Below, in pieces: positions 18,312 through 27,207 of a stretch of DNA of 64,000 nucleotides. The notes below the pieces were generated by a model that was given only the letters and a program-made list of their open reading frames with translations, searched no databases and was not told the origin of the DNA. The translations under genes were made by a program, and so were the position numbers. This DNA is from Sandarakinorhabdus glacialis (GTDB lineage: Bacteria; Pseudomonadota; Alphaproteobacteria; Sphingomonadales; Sphingomonadaceae), in the NCBI RefSeq assembly GCF_014643455.1, contig NZ_BMJM01000001.1:300123-364122 (forward strand). The letters run 5' to 3'. Each line of letters starts with the position of its first letter. Position 1 is the first letter of the stretch.

Positions 18312-18597
18312 ATGCAATATGCGGAAATTCGATACGAGGTCGAGGGCCCGGTGCTGACGGTGACGCTCGACCGCCCCGACAAGCTCAACGCCTATGCCAG
18401 CCTAGATGATCTGGCGTTTCGGCTCGTCGGAACTACCGTTCGATCTCCTCGAGATCGATGGACCGTTCGCGCTGGCGCTCGGGTCGTCGGGGGACGTCAA
18501 GGAAGGCGTCGGGGCTTTTATCGAGAAGCGAGCGCCGGCGTTTCCGGGACGGGTCTCGACGGATATGCCCGTCGGTTACCCGTGGTGGAAAGACTAG
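18312..18597 (+). pseudogene. enoyl-CoA hydratase remnant (internal deletion)
   Basis: The ATG at 18312 opens MQYAEIRYEVEGPVLTVTLDRPDKLNAY, a normal start of an enoyl-CoA hydratase/isomerase, but the crotonase core is missing. In a different frame from about 18430 the sequence resumes as LPFDLLEIDG...DVKEGVGAFIEKRAP and FPGRVSTDMP...PWWKD with a TAG at 18595-18597, a typical C-terminus of the same family. About 180 codons of the middle are therefore deleted, with a frame change at the junction near 18400-18430. The product cannot be active. Confidence 0.85.
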
Positions 18598-18624
18598 ATA
18601 AAGGCCCGAAATCTTGCGGCGTTC

Positions 18625-19962
18625 TTAAATAAAGGCGCGAAAACGCGCGCCGCCGCCGGGCGCATCGTCCACGGCGATCGAGCCGCCATGGGCGATCACG
18701 ACCTGATGGACGAAGCTGAGCCCGACGCCGTGGCCGTCGGCGCGGGTGGTGTAGAACGGCAGGAAGATGTCGTTGCGGCGGTCGGGTGGGATGCCGGGGC
18801 CGTTGTCGCCGACCTCGATCAGCGTCGCGCCGGGTTCGCCGGGGGTGACGGCCAGCGTCAGCCGGGGCGGGGTGCCGGCGCCGGTGGCGGCGGCGGCGCC
18901 GTTGCGGAGCAGGTTGAGGCAAAGCTGGGCGAGCAATTCCGGATCGCCGTCGATCGCGGCGTTGGGCGGTATCAGGCGCTGCAAATCGGCAAGCGCGCCG
19001 GTGGGGTCGGCGGCGAAAAGCCGGGCGATCTCGTCGGCCCAGGGCGCGGCCGCGAAGCGTTGGCGGCGGACTTCGGGGGGCCGGGCGAAGGCGCGGTAGC
19101 TTTCGACGAAACGGTGCATTCCTTCGGCGCGGCGGGCGACGGTGTCGATCGCGGCCTTGACGTCGGCAAGGTCCTCGCGGCCGCCGAGATCGGCTGCGGC
19201 GAGCAGGTCGGCGGCGGTGCGAGCAAGCGAGGTGACCGGCGTCAGCGAATTCATGATCTCGTGGGTGAGCACGCGGACAAGGTCGCTTTGGGCGGCCATT
19301 TCGGCGCTGCCGAGAACCTTTTGTACGGGCATCACCGAGACGATGCGGATGTCTTCGCCGAGCCGGTCGATGCGCGCCGATTCGATGATGACGCGCTGGG
19401 CGATGCCGTCCTTGAGCAGGCGGGTGAGCCGGCGTCCGGCCGGCGCCATGCCAAGAGCGGCGACGAACTCCGGGCCAAGCCGGGCAAAATCGGGCAGGCG
19501 AGTGACGTCGATCGTACCGAACTGGCGCCGGGCGGCCTTGTTGAGCAGGGTGACATGGTCGCCGCCCTGGATCATCAGCAGCGGCACCGGCGCGTCGTCG
19601 ACGACGGCGGCGAGAAAGCGCGCTTCATCGGCGGCAAGCGAGCGGCGGCGACCGAGTTCGATGACGGCGTTGTCGAGCGCCCGGCCGAGCGCTTCGAAGC
19701 CGCCGCCCTTGCCGAGGGTGAAGCGCTGCGAAAAATCGTCGAAGCGGACAGCTTCGATGAAGCGGGCGACGGCGCGATTGGTCCGGTCGAGATAGTGCCA
19801 GAGATCGGCGGCCGCGACGATAACGAGAATGCCGGCGACGATGCGGGCGGCGACAAGGCCGGGCTGCGACCAGGTCCAGCCGGACGCCAGGATCAGCAGG
19901 GCCATGCCGGTAAGCCGGAGCGCCAGGCCGAATTCGAAACGGTGGATCGGTCCGCGTTTCAA
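18625..19962 (-). CDS. sensor histidine kinase (NtrY-like)
   Basis: A 445-residue membrane kinase. Two hydrophobic segments lie at about 15-31 and 38-54, followed by a HAMP-like linker and a PAS-like region (about 110-200). The dimerisation/phosphoacceptor box [16 protein letters not shown] has His234, and the ATPase domain has [19 protein letters not shown] and [13 protein letters not shown]. It should phosphorylate the response regulator whose stop codon overlaps its start (ATGA, 19959-19962). With almost no periplasmic loop between the membrane helices, the input is more likely membrane or cytoplasmic stress than a periplasmic ligand. Confidence 0.92.
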   Translation of the reverse strand: MKRGPIHRFEFGLALRLTGMALLILASGWTWSQPGLVAARIVAGILVIVAAADLWHYLDRTNRAVARFIEAVRFDDFSQRFTLGKGGGFEALGRALDNAVIELGRRRSLAADEARFLAAVVDDAPVPLLMIQGGDHVTLLNKAARRQFGTIDVTRLPDFARLGPEFVAALGMAPAGRRLTRLLKDGIAQRVIIESARIDRLGEDIRIVSVMPVQKVLGSAEMAAQSDLVRVLTHEIMNSLTPVTSLARTAADLLAAADLGGREDLADVKAAIDTVARRAEGMHRFVESYRAFARPPEVRRQRFAAAPWADEIARLFAADPTGALADLQRLIPPNAAIDGDPELLAQLCLNLLRNGAAAATGAGTPPRLTLAVTPGEPGATLIEVGDNGPGIPPDRRNDIFLPFYTTRADGHGVGLSFVHQVVIAHGGSIAVDDAPGGGARFRAFI

Positions 19963-21356
19963 AGCGCGTGCTTTTCCATGCGCCGGTAGAGCGCGGCGCG
20001 GGTCAGCCCGAGTTCGCCCGCGGCGAGGCTGATGTTCCAGTTGTGCTTCTTGAGGGCGCGCTCGACCATCTGTTTTTCGGCGCGATCGAGATTGAGGTCG
20101 GTGTCGACAGGCACCGGCGCCAGTGCTGGCGGTGGGGACAGTGCTGACGACCGGCGCGGCAGCGGGAAATCGTCGAGGACATAGGCGTCGCCGCGGGCCA
20201 GGATCACGGCGCGTTCGGCGGCATGGCGAAGGGCGCGGACATTGCCGGGCCAGTCATGGTTGCTGAGGATCTCGGCGAGCGCCGGCGACAGGTGCCGCGG
20301 CGGCGCCTTGTAGCGGCGCGCATAATGGGCAAGGAAATGGGCGAGCAGCAGCGGCACGTCCTCGGGCCGGGCGCGCAGCGGCGGCAGCTCGATCTCGACA
20401 GTGTTGAGGCGGAACAGCAGATCCTGCCGGAAGCGGTTTTCGTCGGTGAGTTGGTCGAGCGGCATGTTGGTCGCGGCGATGACCCGGATATCGAGCGGCA
20501 CCGGCTTGTTGGCGCCGACCGGGGTGACTTCGCGGCGTTCTAGCGCGGTCAGCAGCTTGGGTTGCAGGCGCAGCGGCAGATTGCCGATCTCGTCGAGGAA
20601 GATGGTGCCGCCATTGGCTGCCTGCAGCCGGCCGATCCGGTCGCTTTTGGCATCGGTGAAGGCACCTCGGACGTGACCGAACAATTCGCTTTCGAAGACG
20701 CTTTCGCTGACGGTGCCGAGATCGACCGATACCATGATGCCGGCGGCGCGGCGCGAGCGGCTGTGGAGTTCACGCGCCACAAGCTCCTTGCCGGTGCCGT
20801 TTTCGCCCAGGATGAGCACGTTTGCATCGGTCGGTGCGGCGCGGTCGATGAGCGAGCGGACATGGTCCATGGCTTTGGAGGTGCCGAGCATCGGGGTTTC
20901 CGACGATGGCTTGGCCACTTCGACGACGCGGCGGCGCTCGTGGCGGGTTTCGCGGCGCGAACGGCGCAGCGCGGCGGCGGACCAGGTCGTGGCGAACAGG
21001 CGTTCATTGTCCCACGGCTTGGTGACGAAATCGGTCGCACCTGCCTTGATCGCCTCGACGGCGATGCCGATGCCGCCGTGTGCGGTGATGATGACGACGG
21101 CGGCGTCGGGGTCTTTTTCAAGGATGCGGCTGAGCCACAGGAAACCTTCGCGGCCATCGGTGGCGCCGCGGGCGAAGTTGAGGTCGAGCAGGATGACGTC
21201 GGGGGGCGATTTCTCGAGCAATGGGAGCAGCGCGTCGGGATGCGATAGCGTGATGACCTGGCGGAAGGCGCTGCGAATGGCGAGCTTTGCGGCAAGCGCG
21301 ATATCGGCGTCGTCGTCGACCACGACCGCCGTTCCGAATGCCTGATTGTCGACCAT
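19959..21356 (-). CDS. sigma-54-dependent NtrC-type response regulator
   Basis: A 465-residue regulator from the ATG at 21356 (GGGAG five bases upstream). Receiver domain about 8-125 with phosphoacceptor Asp58 in VILLDLN and Lys in VTKPW; AAA+ domain with Walker A GENGTGKE and Walker [12 protein letters not shown]; Fis-type helix-turn-helix at the end ([20 protein letters not shown]). The sigma-54 contact loop reads GAFTDA rather than GAFTGA. It is divergent from an HlyD/ABC/permease operon that has a -24/-12 promoter. The obvious job is phosphorylation-dependent activation of that exporter operon. Confidence 0.92.
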   Translation of the reverse strand: MVDNQAFGTAVVVDDDADIALAAKLAIRSAFRQVITLSHPDALLPLLEKSPPDVILLDLNFARGATDGREGFLWLSRILEKDPDAAVVIITAHGGIGIAVEAIKAGATDFVTKPWDNERLFATTWSAAALRRSRRETRHERRRVVEVAKPSSETPMLGTSKAMDHVRSLIDRAAPTDANVLILGENGTGKELVARELHSRSRRAAGIMVSVDLGTVSESVFESELFGHVRGAFTDAKSDRIGRLQAANGGTIFLDEIGNLPLRLQPKLLTALERREVTPVGANKPVPLDIRVIAATNMPLDQLTDENRFRQDLLFRLNTVEIELPPLRARPEDVPLLLAHFLAHYARRYKAPPRHLSPALAEILSNHDWPGNVRALRHAAERAVILARGDAYVLDDFPLPRRSSALSPPPALAPVPVDTDLNLDRAEKQMVERALKKHNWNISLAAGELGLTRAALYRRMEKHAL

Positions 21357-21418
21357 TGCCACTCCCGGATTCTGCCTGTTTCGCCCTTGCCGAGCAAGTT
21401 CCGGGCCAACCCGCGGCG

Positions 21419-21435
21419 TTGGCACGATTTATGCA
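21419..21435 (+). promoter_or_regulatory. sigma-54 (-24/-12) promoter
   Basis: TTGGCACGATTTATGCA matches the sigma-54 consensus with GG at 21421-21422 and GC at 21433-21434, exactly ten bases apart. It points toward the HlyD operon, about 130-190 bases upstream of the candidate start codons. A cognate NtrC-type activator is encoded divergently. Confidence 0.8.
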
Positions 21436-21524
21436 AAGCACGATGCAGGCGGGGCACGCGGGGGCACATCCCCAAGGCATGGAGATAGGATTTGGCGACA
21501 GGTTACCACAAGGTTGTTCATGAG

Positions 21525-21554
21525 CGGACACTCACTGTCCGTTTTCGGACAGTG
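21525..21554. promoter_or_regulatory. alternating CGGACA/TGTCCG array, candidate activator site
   Basis: CGGACA-N5-TGTCCG-N4-CGGACA: three alternating half sites, the last two lying in a perfect 22-bp inverted repeat CACTGTCCG-TTTT-CGGACAGTG (21533-21554). It lies about 100 bp downstream of the -12 element and upstream of HlyD. It could be the NtrC-type binding site (enhancers can act from downstream) or an mRNA hairpin. Confidence 0.6.
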
Positions 21555-21619
21555 GCGGGCGCCTGATGCAGGTCGTCCAGCTCGACCGCCACGATGGCGG
21601 GCCGGCCAGCGGCGGGGCC

Positions 21620-22882
21620 ATGGATCGTCCAGTGGAAAAAAGGCGCCTTGACCGCCGCCTGCTGATCGCGATCGTTATGGGCCTGTCGGCCCTTGTCGGC
21701 GTGCTTTGGTGGCAGTTCGCGCCACGTGTCGGCAGCCAGTCGATCACGGCCGACCGGGCGACGATCTCGGAAGTCACCAGCGGCGTATTCGAGGATTTCC
21801 TGCCGCTGCGAGCGCAGGTCAAGCCGCTGGTGACCGTCTATCTCGACGCGGTCGAGGGCGGCCGTATCGAGCAGCTGTTCGCCGAGGATGGTGCCAGTGT
21901 CGTCAAGGGGCAGTTGCTGGCGCGGCTGTCGAACGCCGAGTTGCAGCTGTCGACGCTGGCCCGGCAGACCGAGGTCGAACAGCAGCTCAACAACATGCGC
22001 AGCCAGGAATTCACCCTCGAGCAAAGCCGCATGGCCAACCGGCGCGGCATCATTGAGGCCGAGCTGGAACTCGCCAAGGCGCAGCGCCAGCACGATGTGC
22101 AGGCGCCGCTGGCGGCGCGCGGCTTCGTCGCCGGCCGGGTGTTTCGGGATAGCGAGGACAATCTGAAGGCGCAGCGGGCGCGCACGAGCCTGCTCAAGGA
22201 TGCAGCGGCGGCGGAGGAGCGGCTGCAGGCCAGCCAGCTGAGGCAATTGCGCGCTGCGTCGGCGTCGCTGCAATCAAGCCTGGGCATTGCCCGTGGCAGC
22301 CTCGATGCGCTCAACCTGCGTGCCCCCGTGGCGGGGCAGCTGTCGGCATTCTCGATCGAGATCGGCCAGTCGATGGAGCCCGGCGCGCGGCTTGGCCAGA
22401 TCGACAGCCCGGGCCGCAACAAGCTGACCGCCGCTGTCGACGAATTCTATCTCGGCCGGATCGAGCCGGGGCAGGCGGCGACGATCACAGTCGGCGGCAA
22501 GGAGCATTTGCTCAAGGTCGCGCGGATCCTGCCGCAGGTGACCGGCGGCCAGTTCCGGATCGACCTGGTCTTTGTCGGCGCCGAGCCGCAGGGGCTGCAG
22601 CGCGGCCAGACCTTGCAGGCGCGGCTCAAGCTCGGCGATCCGGAACGGGCGAAACTGTTGCCGAACGGCAGTTTCTACAACGATACCGGCGGCAACTGGG
22701 TATTCGTCGTCGATCCCGACGGCACCAGCGCCGAACGCCGGCCGGTCCGGCTGGGACGCCGCAACAGCGACTTCATCGAAGTGCTGGACGGCCTCGATAC
22801 CGGCGAGAAAGTGCTGACCAGCCCCTACACCGGTCTTGTCGACAAGACCGCGCTTACGATTGCCCCCAAGGAGAACGACTGA
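21620..22882 (+). CDS. HlyD-type periplasmic adaptor of an ABC exporter
   Basis: A 420-residue membrane-fusion protein. One N-terminal membrane anchor (about residues 13-33, LLIAIVMGLSALVGVLWW), a coiled coil rich in Gln/Leu/Arg (about 110-215), a barrel-sandwich hybrid domain (LRAPVAGQLSAFSIEIGQSM) and a C-terminal beta-barrel. It would link an inner-membrane ABC permease to an outer-membrane channel; none is encoded here. I chose the ATG at 21620 because family members begin with this MDRPVEKRR-type sequence; an ATG at 21566 would add 18 residues. The stop overlaps the ATPase start. Confidence 0.85.
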   Translation: MDRPVEKRRLDRRLLIAIVMGLSALVGVLWWQFAPRVGSQSITADRATISEVTSGVFEDFLPLRAQVKPLVTVYLDAVEGGRIEQLFAEDGASVVKGQLLARLSNAELQLSTLARQTEVEQQLNNMRSQEFTLEQSRMANRRGIIEAELELAKAQRQHDVQAPLAARGFVAGRVFRDSEDNLKAQRARTSLLKDAAAAEERLQASQLRQLRAASASLQSSLGIARGSLDALNLRAPVAGQLSAFSIEIGQSMEPGARLGQIDSPGRNKLTAAVDEFYLGRIEPGQAATITVGGKEHLLKVARILPQVTGGQFRIDLVFVGAEPQGLQRGQTLQARLKLGDPERAKLLPNGSFYNDTGGNWVFVVDPDGTSAERRPVRLGRRNSDFIEVLDGLDTGEKVLTSPYTGLVDKTALTIAPKEND

Positions 22883-23568
22883 TGGCGATGCTGACGATGA
22901 CCAACCTGTCCAAGGCCTATCGTACCGATACCGTCGAGACGGCGGCGCTCGACGGGGTCGACCTTGCCATCGAGCAGGGCGAATTCGTCGCCATCATGGG
23001 GCCGTCGGGCTGCGGCAAGTCGACATTGCTCAACGTGATGGGAATGCTCGATTCACCGACCGCCGGATCGTACATGTTTGCCGACAAGGAGGTCGCCGGG
23101 CTGAACGAGGAGAAACTCGGCGAGCTGCGAAAACACTATATCGGCTTTATTTTCCAGAGCTTCAATCTCGTCGACGAACTGTCGGTGCGCGAGAATGTCG
23201 AACTGGCACTGCTGTATCACAACATCCCCGCCGCCGAACGCCGGACAAGGGTGGAGGCCGTTCTCGACAAGGTCGGCATCGGCCACCGGGCGGGGCATCG
23301 ACCGGCGCAACTTTCGGGCGGCCAGCAGCAGCGCGTCGCCGTTGCCCGGGCGCTAGTGGGCGCGCCCAAGCTGATCCTGGCGGATGAGCCGACGGGGAAC
23401 CTGGATACCGCGCACGGCGAGGAGGTGATGCGGATGCTGCGGCAGCTCAACGAGGAAGGCTCGACGATCGTCATGGTTACCCATTCGCCCGCCCACGCCG
23501 ATTACGCCGGCCGGGTCATCAACATGCTCGACGGCCGTATCGTCGTCGAACGCCGCCGCGCGGCATAG
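22882..23568 (+). CDS. ABC transporter ATP-binding protein (LolD/MacB type)
   Basis: A 228-residue ATPase. Walker A GPSGCGKST is near residue 39, signature LSGGQQQRVAVARALVG near 143, Walker B LILADEPTGNLD near 164, and the switch His in MVTHSPAHADYA. The LNEEKLGELRKHYIGFIFQSFNLVDELSVREN stretch (split by the Q-loop) is characteristic of the LolD/MacB/FtsE subclass that powers mechanotransmission rather than classical import. It overlaps the adaptor stop (TGATG) and is 11 bases upstream of the permease. Confidence 0.93.
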   Translation: MAMLTMTNLSKAYRTDTVETAALDGVDLAIEQGEFVAIMGPSGCGKSTLLNVMGMLDSPTAGSYMFADKEVAGLNEEKLGELRKHYIGFIFQSFNLVDELSVRENVELALLYHNIPAAERRTRVEAVLDKVGIGHRAGHRPAQLSGGQQQRVAVARALVGAPKLILADEPTGNLDTAHGEEVMRMLRQLNEEGSTIVMVTHSPAHADYAGRVINMLDGRIVVERRRAA

Positions 23569-23579
23569 GGAGCGGTAAA

Positions 23580-26081
23580 ATGTGGCGCAATTACCTGACT
23601 GTCGGCCTCCGCAGCCTGATGAAGAACCGGCTGTACAGCTTCATCAACATCCTCGGCCTCGCGATCGGGCTGGCGGCGTGCCTGATGATCATGCTCTTCA
23701 TCCGGTACGAGCTGAGTTATGACAATTGGGTGCCCGGCAACGAGAACGTGTACCAGTTGCAGAGCTGGTACAAGTCGCGTGAGACGGGCCGTGAAGACAA
23801 GTTGCAGATGACACCGTATATCGCCGGCAAGCGGTTCGAGAAGGACTTTCCGCAGGTTGCGGCAGAAGTATTCGTGATGAAGACGGCGCCGGTGTTCATC
23901 AAGAACGGCGAAGCGCTGGCGGCCGAGGATTTTCTGTACGTCGATGGCAATCTGCTCGACGTGATCAAGCTGCCGCTGGTGCGGGGCAATGCGGCCGGCC
24001 TGACCGAGGCGGGCACGGCGTTGATGACTCAGAGCGAGGCGCGGCGGCGTTTCGGTACCGAGGACGTCGTCGGCAAGACGATGAGCGTGATTTCCAAAGG
24101 GGTCACCCGGGATTACCGGATCGTCGGGGTGTTGAAGGAATTGCCGAAGAATTCGGCGCTGAAAGCCCGCGCGGTCGTTCGGATCGACATCAACAGTTTC
24201 ATGGCCAAGGAACTCCAGGGCCTGTCGTGCTGGGGTTGCCAGTTCGGCTATTCGTTCATGCGGCTGAAGCCGGGCGCTGACGTGGCAGCAATGGCGGCGC
24301 AGCTGCCGGCGTGGGAGAAGCGCAATATCCCCGATGAGGATGCGGGCGGCGGCATGCGCTTCAACCAGGGCGATGAGCAAGACTGGCATCTCGCGAACCT
24401 GCGCGATATCCATATCGGGCCAGCGCAGGCGGCGTCGATGACCCCGGGCAACGACCGTTCGACGATCGCGACTTTCGGGATCATTGCCGCGTTGATCCTC
24501 GGCATGGCGGTGGTCAATTTCACCAATCTGTCGACGTCGCGGGCCAGCCAGCGGGCGCGCGAGGTGGCGCTGCGCAAGGTGCTCGGCGCCAATCGCAAGC
24601 AGTTGATCTCGCAGTTCCTGGCGGAATCGATGCTGGTGACGATCATCGCCATGCTGGTGGCGCTGGCGTTGGTCGAGCTGCTGATGCCGGCGTTCGCCGC
24701 GTTCCTCGATGCCGATATCCCGGTTCGTTATACCGGGCCGGACGGCCTGGGGCTGCCGGTCATCGGGCTGGTGTTTGTCGTCGGCTTGCTCGGCGGCATC
24801 TATCCGGCATTTTTCCTGTCGCGTTTTCAGCCCGCAGCGGTGCTCAAGGCCAACAAGTCCGCAGCCGAGACGCCGGGTTCGGGGCGGTTGCGCAATGCGC
24901 TGGTTGTCGGCCAGTTCGCGGTATCGATCGGCCTGATTATCTGCACGGCGGTGATCTATGCCCAGACGATCCACGCGCGCAGCGTCGATCCGGGCTTTGA
25001 TCGCAACAACATCCTCCAGCTCGACGGGCTCACTCGGTACCAGTTGCTGACCCGCGGCGAAGAGATCGCCAACACGATGGCGCGGGTCGAGGGCGTCGAT
25101 GCCGTCGGTCGCACCGGCATTGGCGTCGCCACCGAGAACAGCAGCAATACCGGCTATATCGTGCCGGGTCGCAGCGAGCTCGTCACGGTCGGGGTGTACA
25201 ACGTCGATACGGGTTTCAAGGACGCGATGGGACTGAAACTGGTGGCCGGGCGCTGGTTCGACAAGGCACGGCCGATGGATGATGCGACGCTGCCGTTCCC
25301 GGCCGATGATGCGGCGGAACGGGCGCTGGCGGCGCGGGGTGCCAATGTCGTGATCAACGAGCTGGCGGCGCGGCGGCTGGGATTTGCCAATCCCGCCGAC
25401 GCTGTCGGCAAGACATTCGGCGCCGGTTATGTGCAGACCCAGAACGGAGTCGTGCCATCAACGATCATCGGGGTCGTCGGTGACGCGCGATTCCGCTCGG
25501 TACGGGTGCCGCTCGAACCGATCTCGTTCCTGAACACGACGATGGGCCATCAATATCTGACACTGCGCTATCACGGCGACCCGGCGGCGGTGCGCGGCCG
25601 GGTCGAGCGGGCCTGGAGATCGATCATCAGCGACGTGCCGTTCGACGCGAAGTTCAGCGAGGCGGTGGTCGAGGACCTTTACCGCGCCGACAAAGCGCGG
25701 GCGACGACCTTTGCCGCGTTCGCAATCCTGTCGGTGATCGTCGGCTGCCTTGGGCTGTTCGGACTGGCATCGTTCACCGCCGAGCGCCGCACCAAGGAGA
25801 TCGGCATCCGCAAGGTGCTGGGGGCGCGGACGCGCGACATCGTGCAGCTGCTCATCTGGCAATTTTCAAAGCCCGTGCTGGTCGCCAATTTGATCGCCTG
25901 GCCGGTTGCGTGGTGGCTGATGCGCGACTGGCTCAACGGCTTCGACAGCCGCATCGGCCTTGGGCCGCTGCCGTTCGTGGTGGCCGGCGGCGCCGCGCTG
26001 GTGATCGCGGCGGGAACGGTGGCGGGCCATGCGATGCGCGTGGCGCGCGCCAATCCCATCCACGCGCTGCGTTATGAATGA
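23580..26081 (+). CDS. ABC transporter permease, MacB/FtsX family
   Basis: An 833-residue duplicated permease. The first membrane helix is at about 21-41, then a large periplasmic domain, a group of helices between about 293 and 465, a second periplasmic domain, and C-terminal helices at about 707-735, 760-780 and 797-817. Each FtsX unit carries the EVALRKVLGANR / EIGIRKVLGARTRDI coupling motif contacting the ATPase. Such duplicated permeases with separate ATPase and HlyD adaptor are widespread under NtrY/NtrC-like control and are thought to export amphipathic or antimicrobial compounds; substrate unknown. Last gene of the operon. Confidence 0.92.
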   Translation: MWRNYLTVGLRSLMKNRLYSFINILGLAIGLAACLMIMLFIRYELSYDNWVPGNENVYQLQSWYKSRETGREDKLQMTPYIAGKRFEKDFPQVAAEVFVMKTAPVFIKNGEALAAEDFLYVDGNLLDVIKLPLVRGNAAGLTEAGTALMTQSEARRRFGTEDVVGKTMSVISKGVTRDYRIVGVLKELPKNSALKARAVVRIDINSFMAKELQGLSCWGCQFGYSFMRLKPGADVAAMAAQLPAWEKRNIPDEDAGGGMRFNQGDEQDWHLANLRDIHIGPAQAASMTPGNDRSTIATFGIIAALILGMAVVNFTNLSTSRASQRAREVALRKVLGANRKQLISQFLAESMLVTIIAMLVALALVELLMPAFAAFLDADIPVRYTGPDGLGLPVIGLVFVVGLLGGIYPAFFLSRFQPAAVLKANKSAAETPGSGRLRNALVVGQFAVSIGLIICTAVIYAQTIHARSVDPGFDRNNILQLDGLTRYQLLTRGEEIANTMARVEGVDAVGRTGIGVATENSSNTGYIVPGRSELVTVGVYNVDTGFKDAMGLKLVAGRWFDKARPMDDATLPFPADDAAERALAARGANVVINELAARRLGFANPADAVGKTFGAGYVQTQNGVVPSTIIGVVGDARFRSVRVPLEPISFLNTTMGHQYLTLRYHGDPAAVRGRVERAWRSIISDVPFDAKFSEAVVEDLYRADKARATTFAAFAILSVIVGCLGLFGLASFTAERRTKEIGIRKVLGARTRDIVQLLIWQFSKPVLVANLIAWPVAWWLMRDWLNGFDSRIGLGPLPFVVAGGAALVIAAGTVAGHAMRVARANPIHALRYE

Positions 26082-26147
26082 CCGTGGGGCCGAAACCTCG
26101 GCAAACCTGGCCGCAACTCGGGTCCAGGCCGGGGGAGGCGCCGGGGT

Positions 26148-27176
26148 CTATTCGAGATAGGCGGTCTTGAGCTTGGCGACGTCGGCGGCCGACAGCTTCA
26201 GGTCTTCCCGGACATATCGCGCCATGCCGCCCTTTGCCTCGATGGCGGCGAATGCCGACTCCAGGTAGCGCCGATCGACGCCCATCAAGGCTTTGAGGGC
26301 ATCGGGCGGGAGCTTCGACATGGCCAGCATGCTGGCGTCCGGTGTCTGGCCGGGTTTCGGCGTGGGGGCCCGGAAGTAGGTATTAGAGAGAAGATAATCC
26401 GCGATGACCGTTTCGCGCGGTACGCCGAGCACGGTCAACAGCATCGCCGCGGCCACGCCGGTGCGGTCCTTGCCGGCTGAGCAATTGAAAGCCAGCGGCG
26501 CACCGCCATTAACCAGGGCCCTGAACATCTGGGCGTACTGGCCGGCGAATTCGAAAGGCAGGCCCTTGTAGAAGCCCGCCATGGCATTCGAGGTCTGCTC
26601 GGCCGTGACGTTCGCGCTTTGGAACAGTTGCGCCATGGCACCCATGTCCATGCCATAGTCGCGGCTGAGGACGACAGGGCGGATACCGGCCGGCCATGTC
26701 ACGGCTTCGCGCTTGCGTTCCTCGTTGGAGCGCAGGTCGCAGATCGTGCGGATACCCAGGTCGCCGAGATAATCGAAATCGGCGCTGGTCAAGCCCGACA
26801 TCACGCCGGAGCGGTAAAGCTGTCCCCAACGGACGTGGCGCCCGTCCGCTGTGGCATATCCGCCGAGATCGCGGAAATTGTTGCCGCCGGCCAGCGGCAG
26901 CACGCGCTCGGCAGCGGTCACTTTCTGGCCCCTGGCGTCCTTGGCGAAGAAATACGGGCGCGGCGCGGCGGCAACATTTACCTGGTTGCCGGCGATGGGT
27001 TTCGCACTCTTGCCTTCGGGGTTGGTGGCCATGGTGACGCCGACCGGCGCGGTGAGGCCCTGCCAATCCAGCGTGATCTGGCCGCCGCTCCGCGTTGCCG
27101 TGGCAACCTGGGCGGAAACGCTTTGAGTATAGGCAGGTCCCGCAACCAGCGCTGCCATGAGCAATAATGCACGCAT
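26148..27176 (-). CDS. secreted tyrosine/dual-specificity phosphatase
   Basis: A 342-residue protein with a Sec signal peptide (MRALLLMAALVAGPAYTQ). The family entry motif NNFRDLGGYATADGRHVRWG is followed by LYRSG, and the P-loop CSAGKDR with catalytic Cys232 and Arg238 (in FNCSAGKDRTG) defines a DSP-like tyrosine or phosphoinositide phosphatase, probably periplasmic. The ATG at 27176 has GAGG nine bases upstream; ATGs at 27185 and 27236 extend the signal peptide. It lies 31 bases downstream of a broken TonB receptor on the same strand and may have been co-transcribed with it. Confidence 0.88.
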   Translation of the reverse strand: MRALLLMAALVAGPAYTQSVSAQVATATRSGGQITLDWQGLTAPVGVTMATNPEGKSAKPIAGNQVNVAAAPRPYFFAKDARGQKVTAAERVLPLAGGNNFRDLGGYATADGRHVRWGQLYRSGVMSGLTSADFDYLGDLGIRTICDLRSNEERKREAVTWPAGIRPVVLSRDYGMDMGAMAQLFQSANVTAEQTSNAMAGFYKGLPFEFAGQYAQMFRALVNGGAPLAFNCSAGKDRTGVAAAMLLTVLGVPRETVIADYLLSNTYFRAPTPKPGQTPDASMLAMSKLPPDALKALMGVDRRYLESAFAAIEAKGGMARYVREDLKLSAADVAKLKTAYLE

Positions 27177-27207
27177 AGAGATCATCCTCGAAAAATATGG
27201 CTGGATG

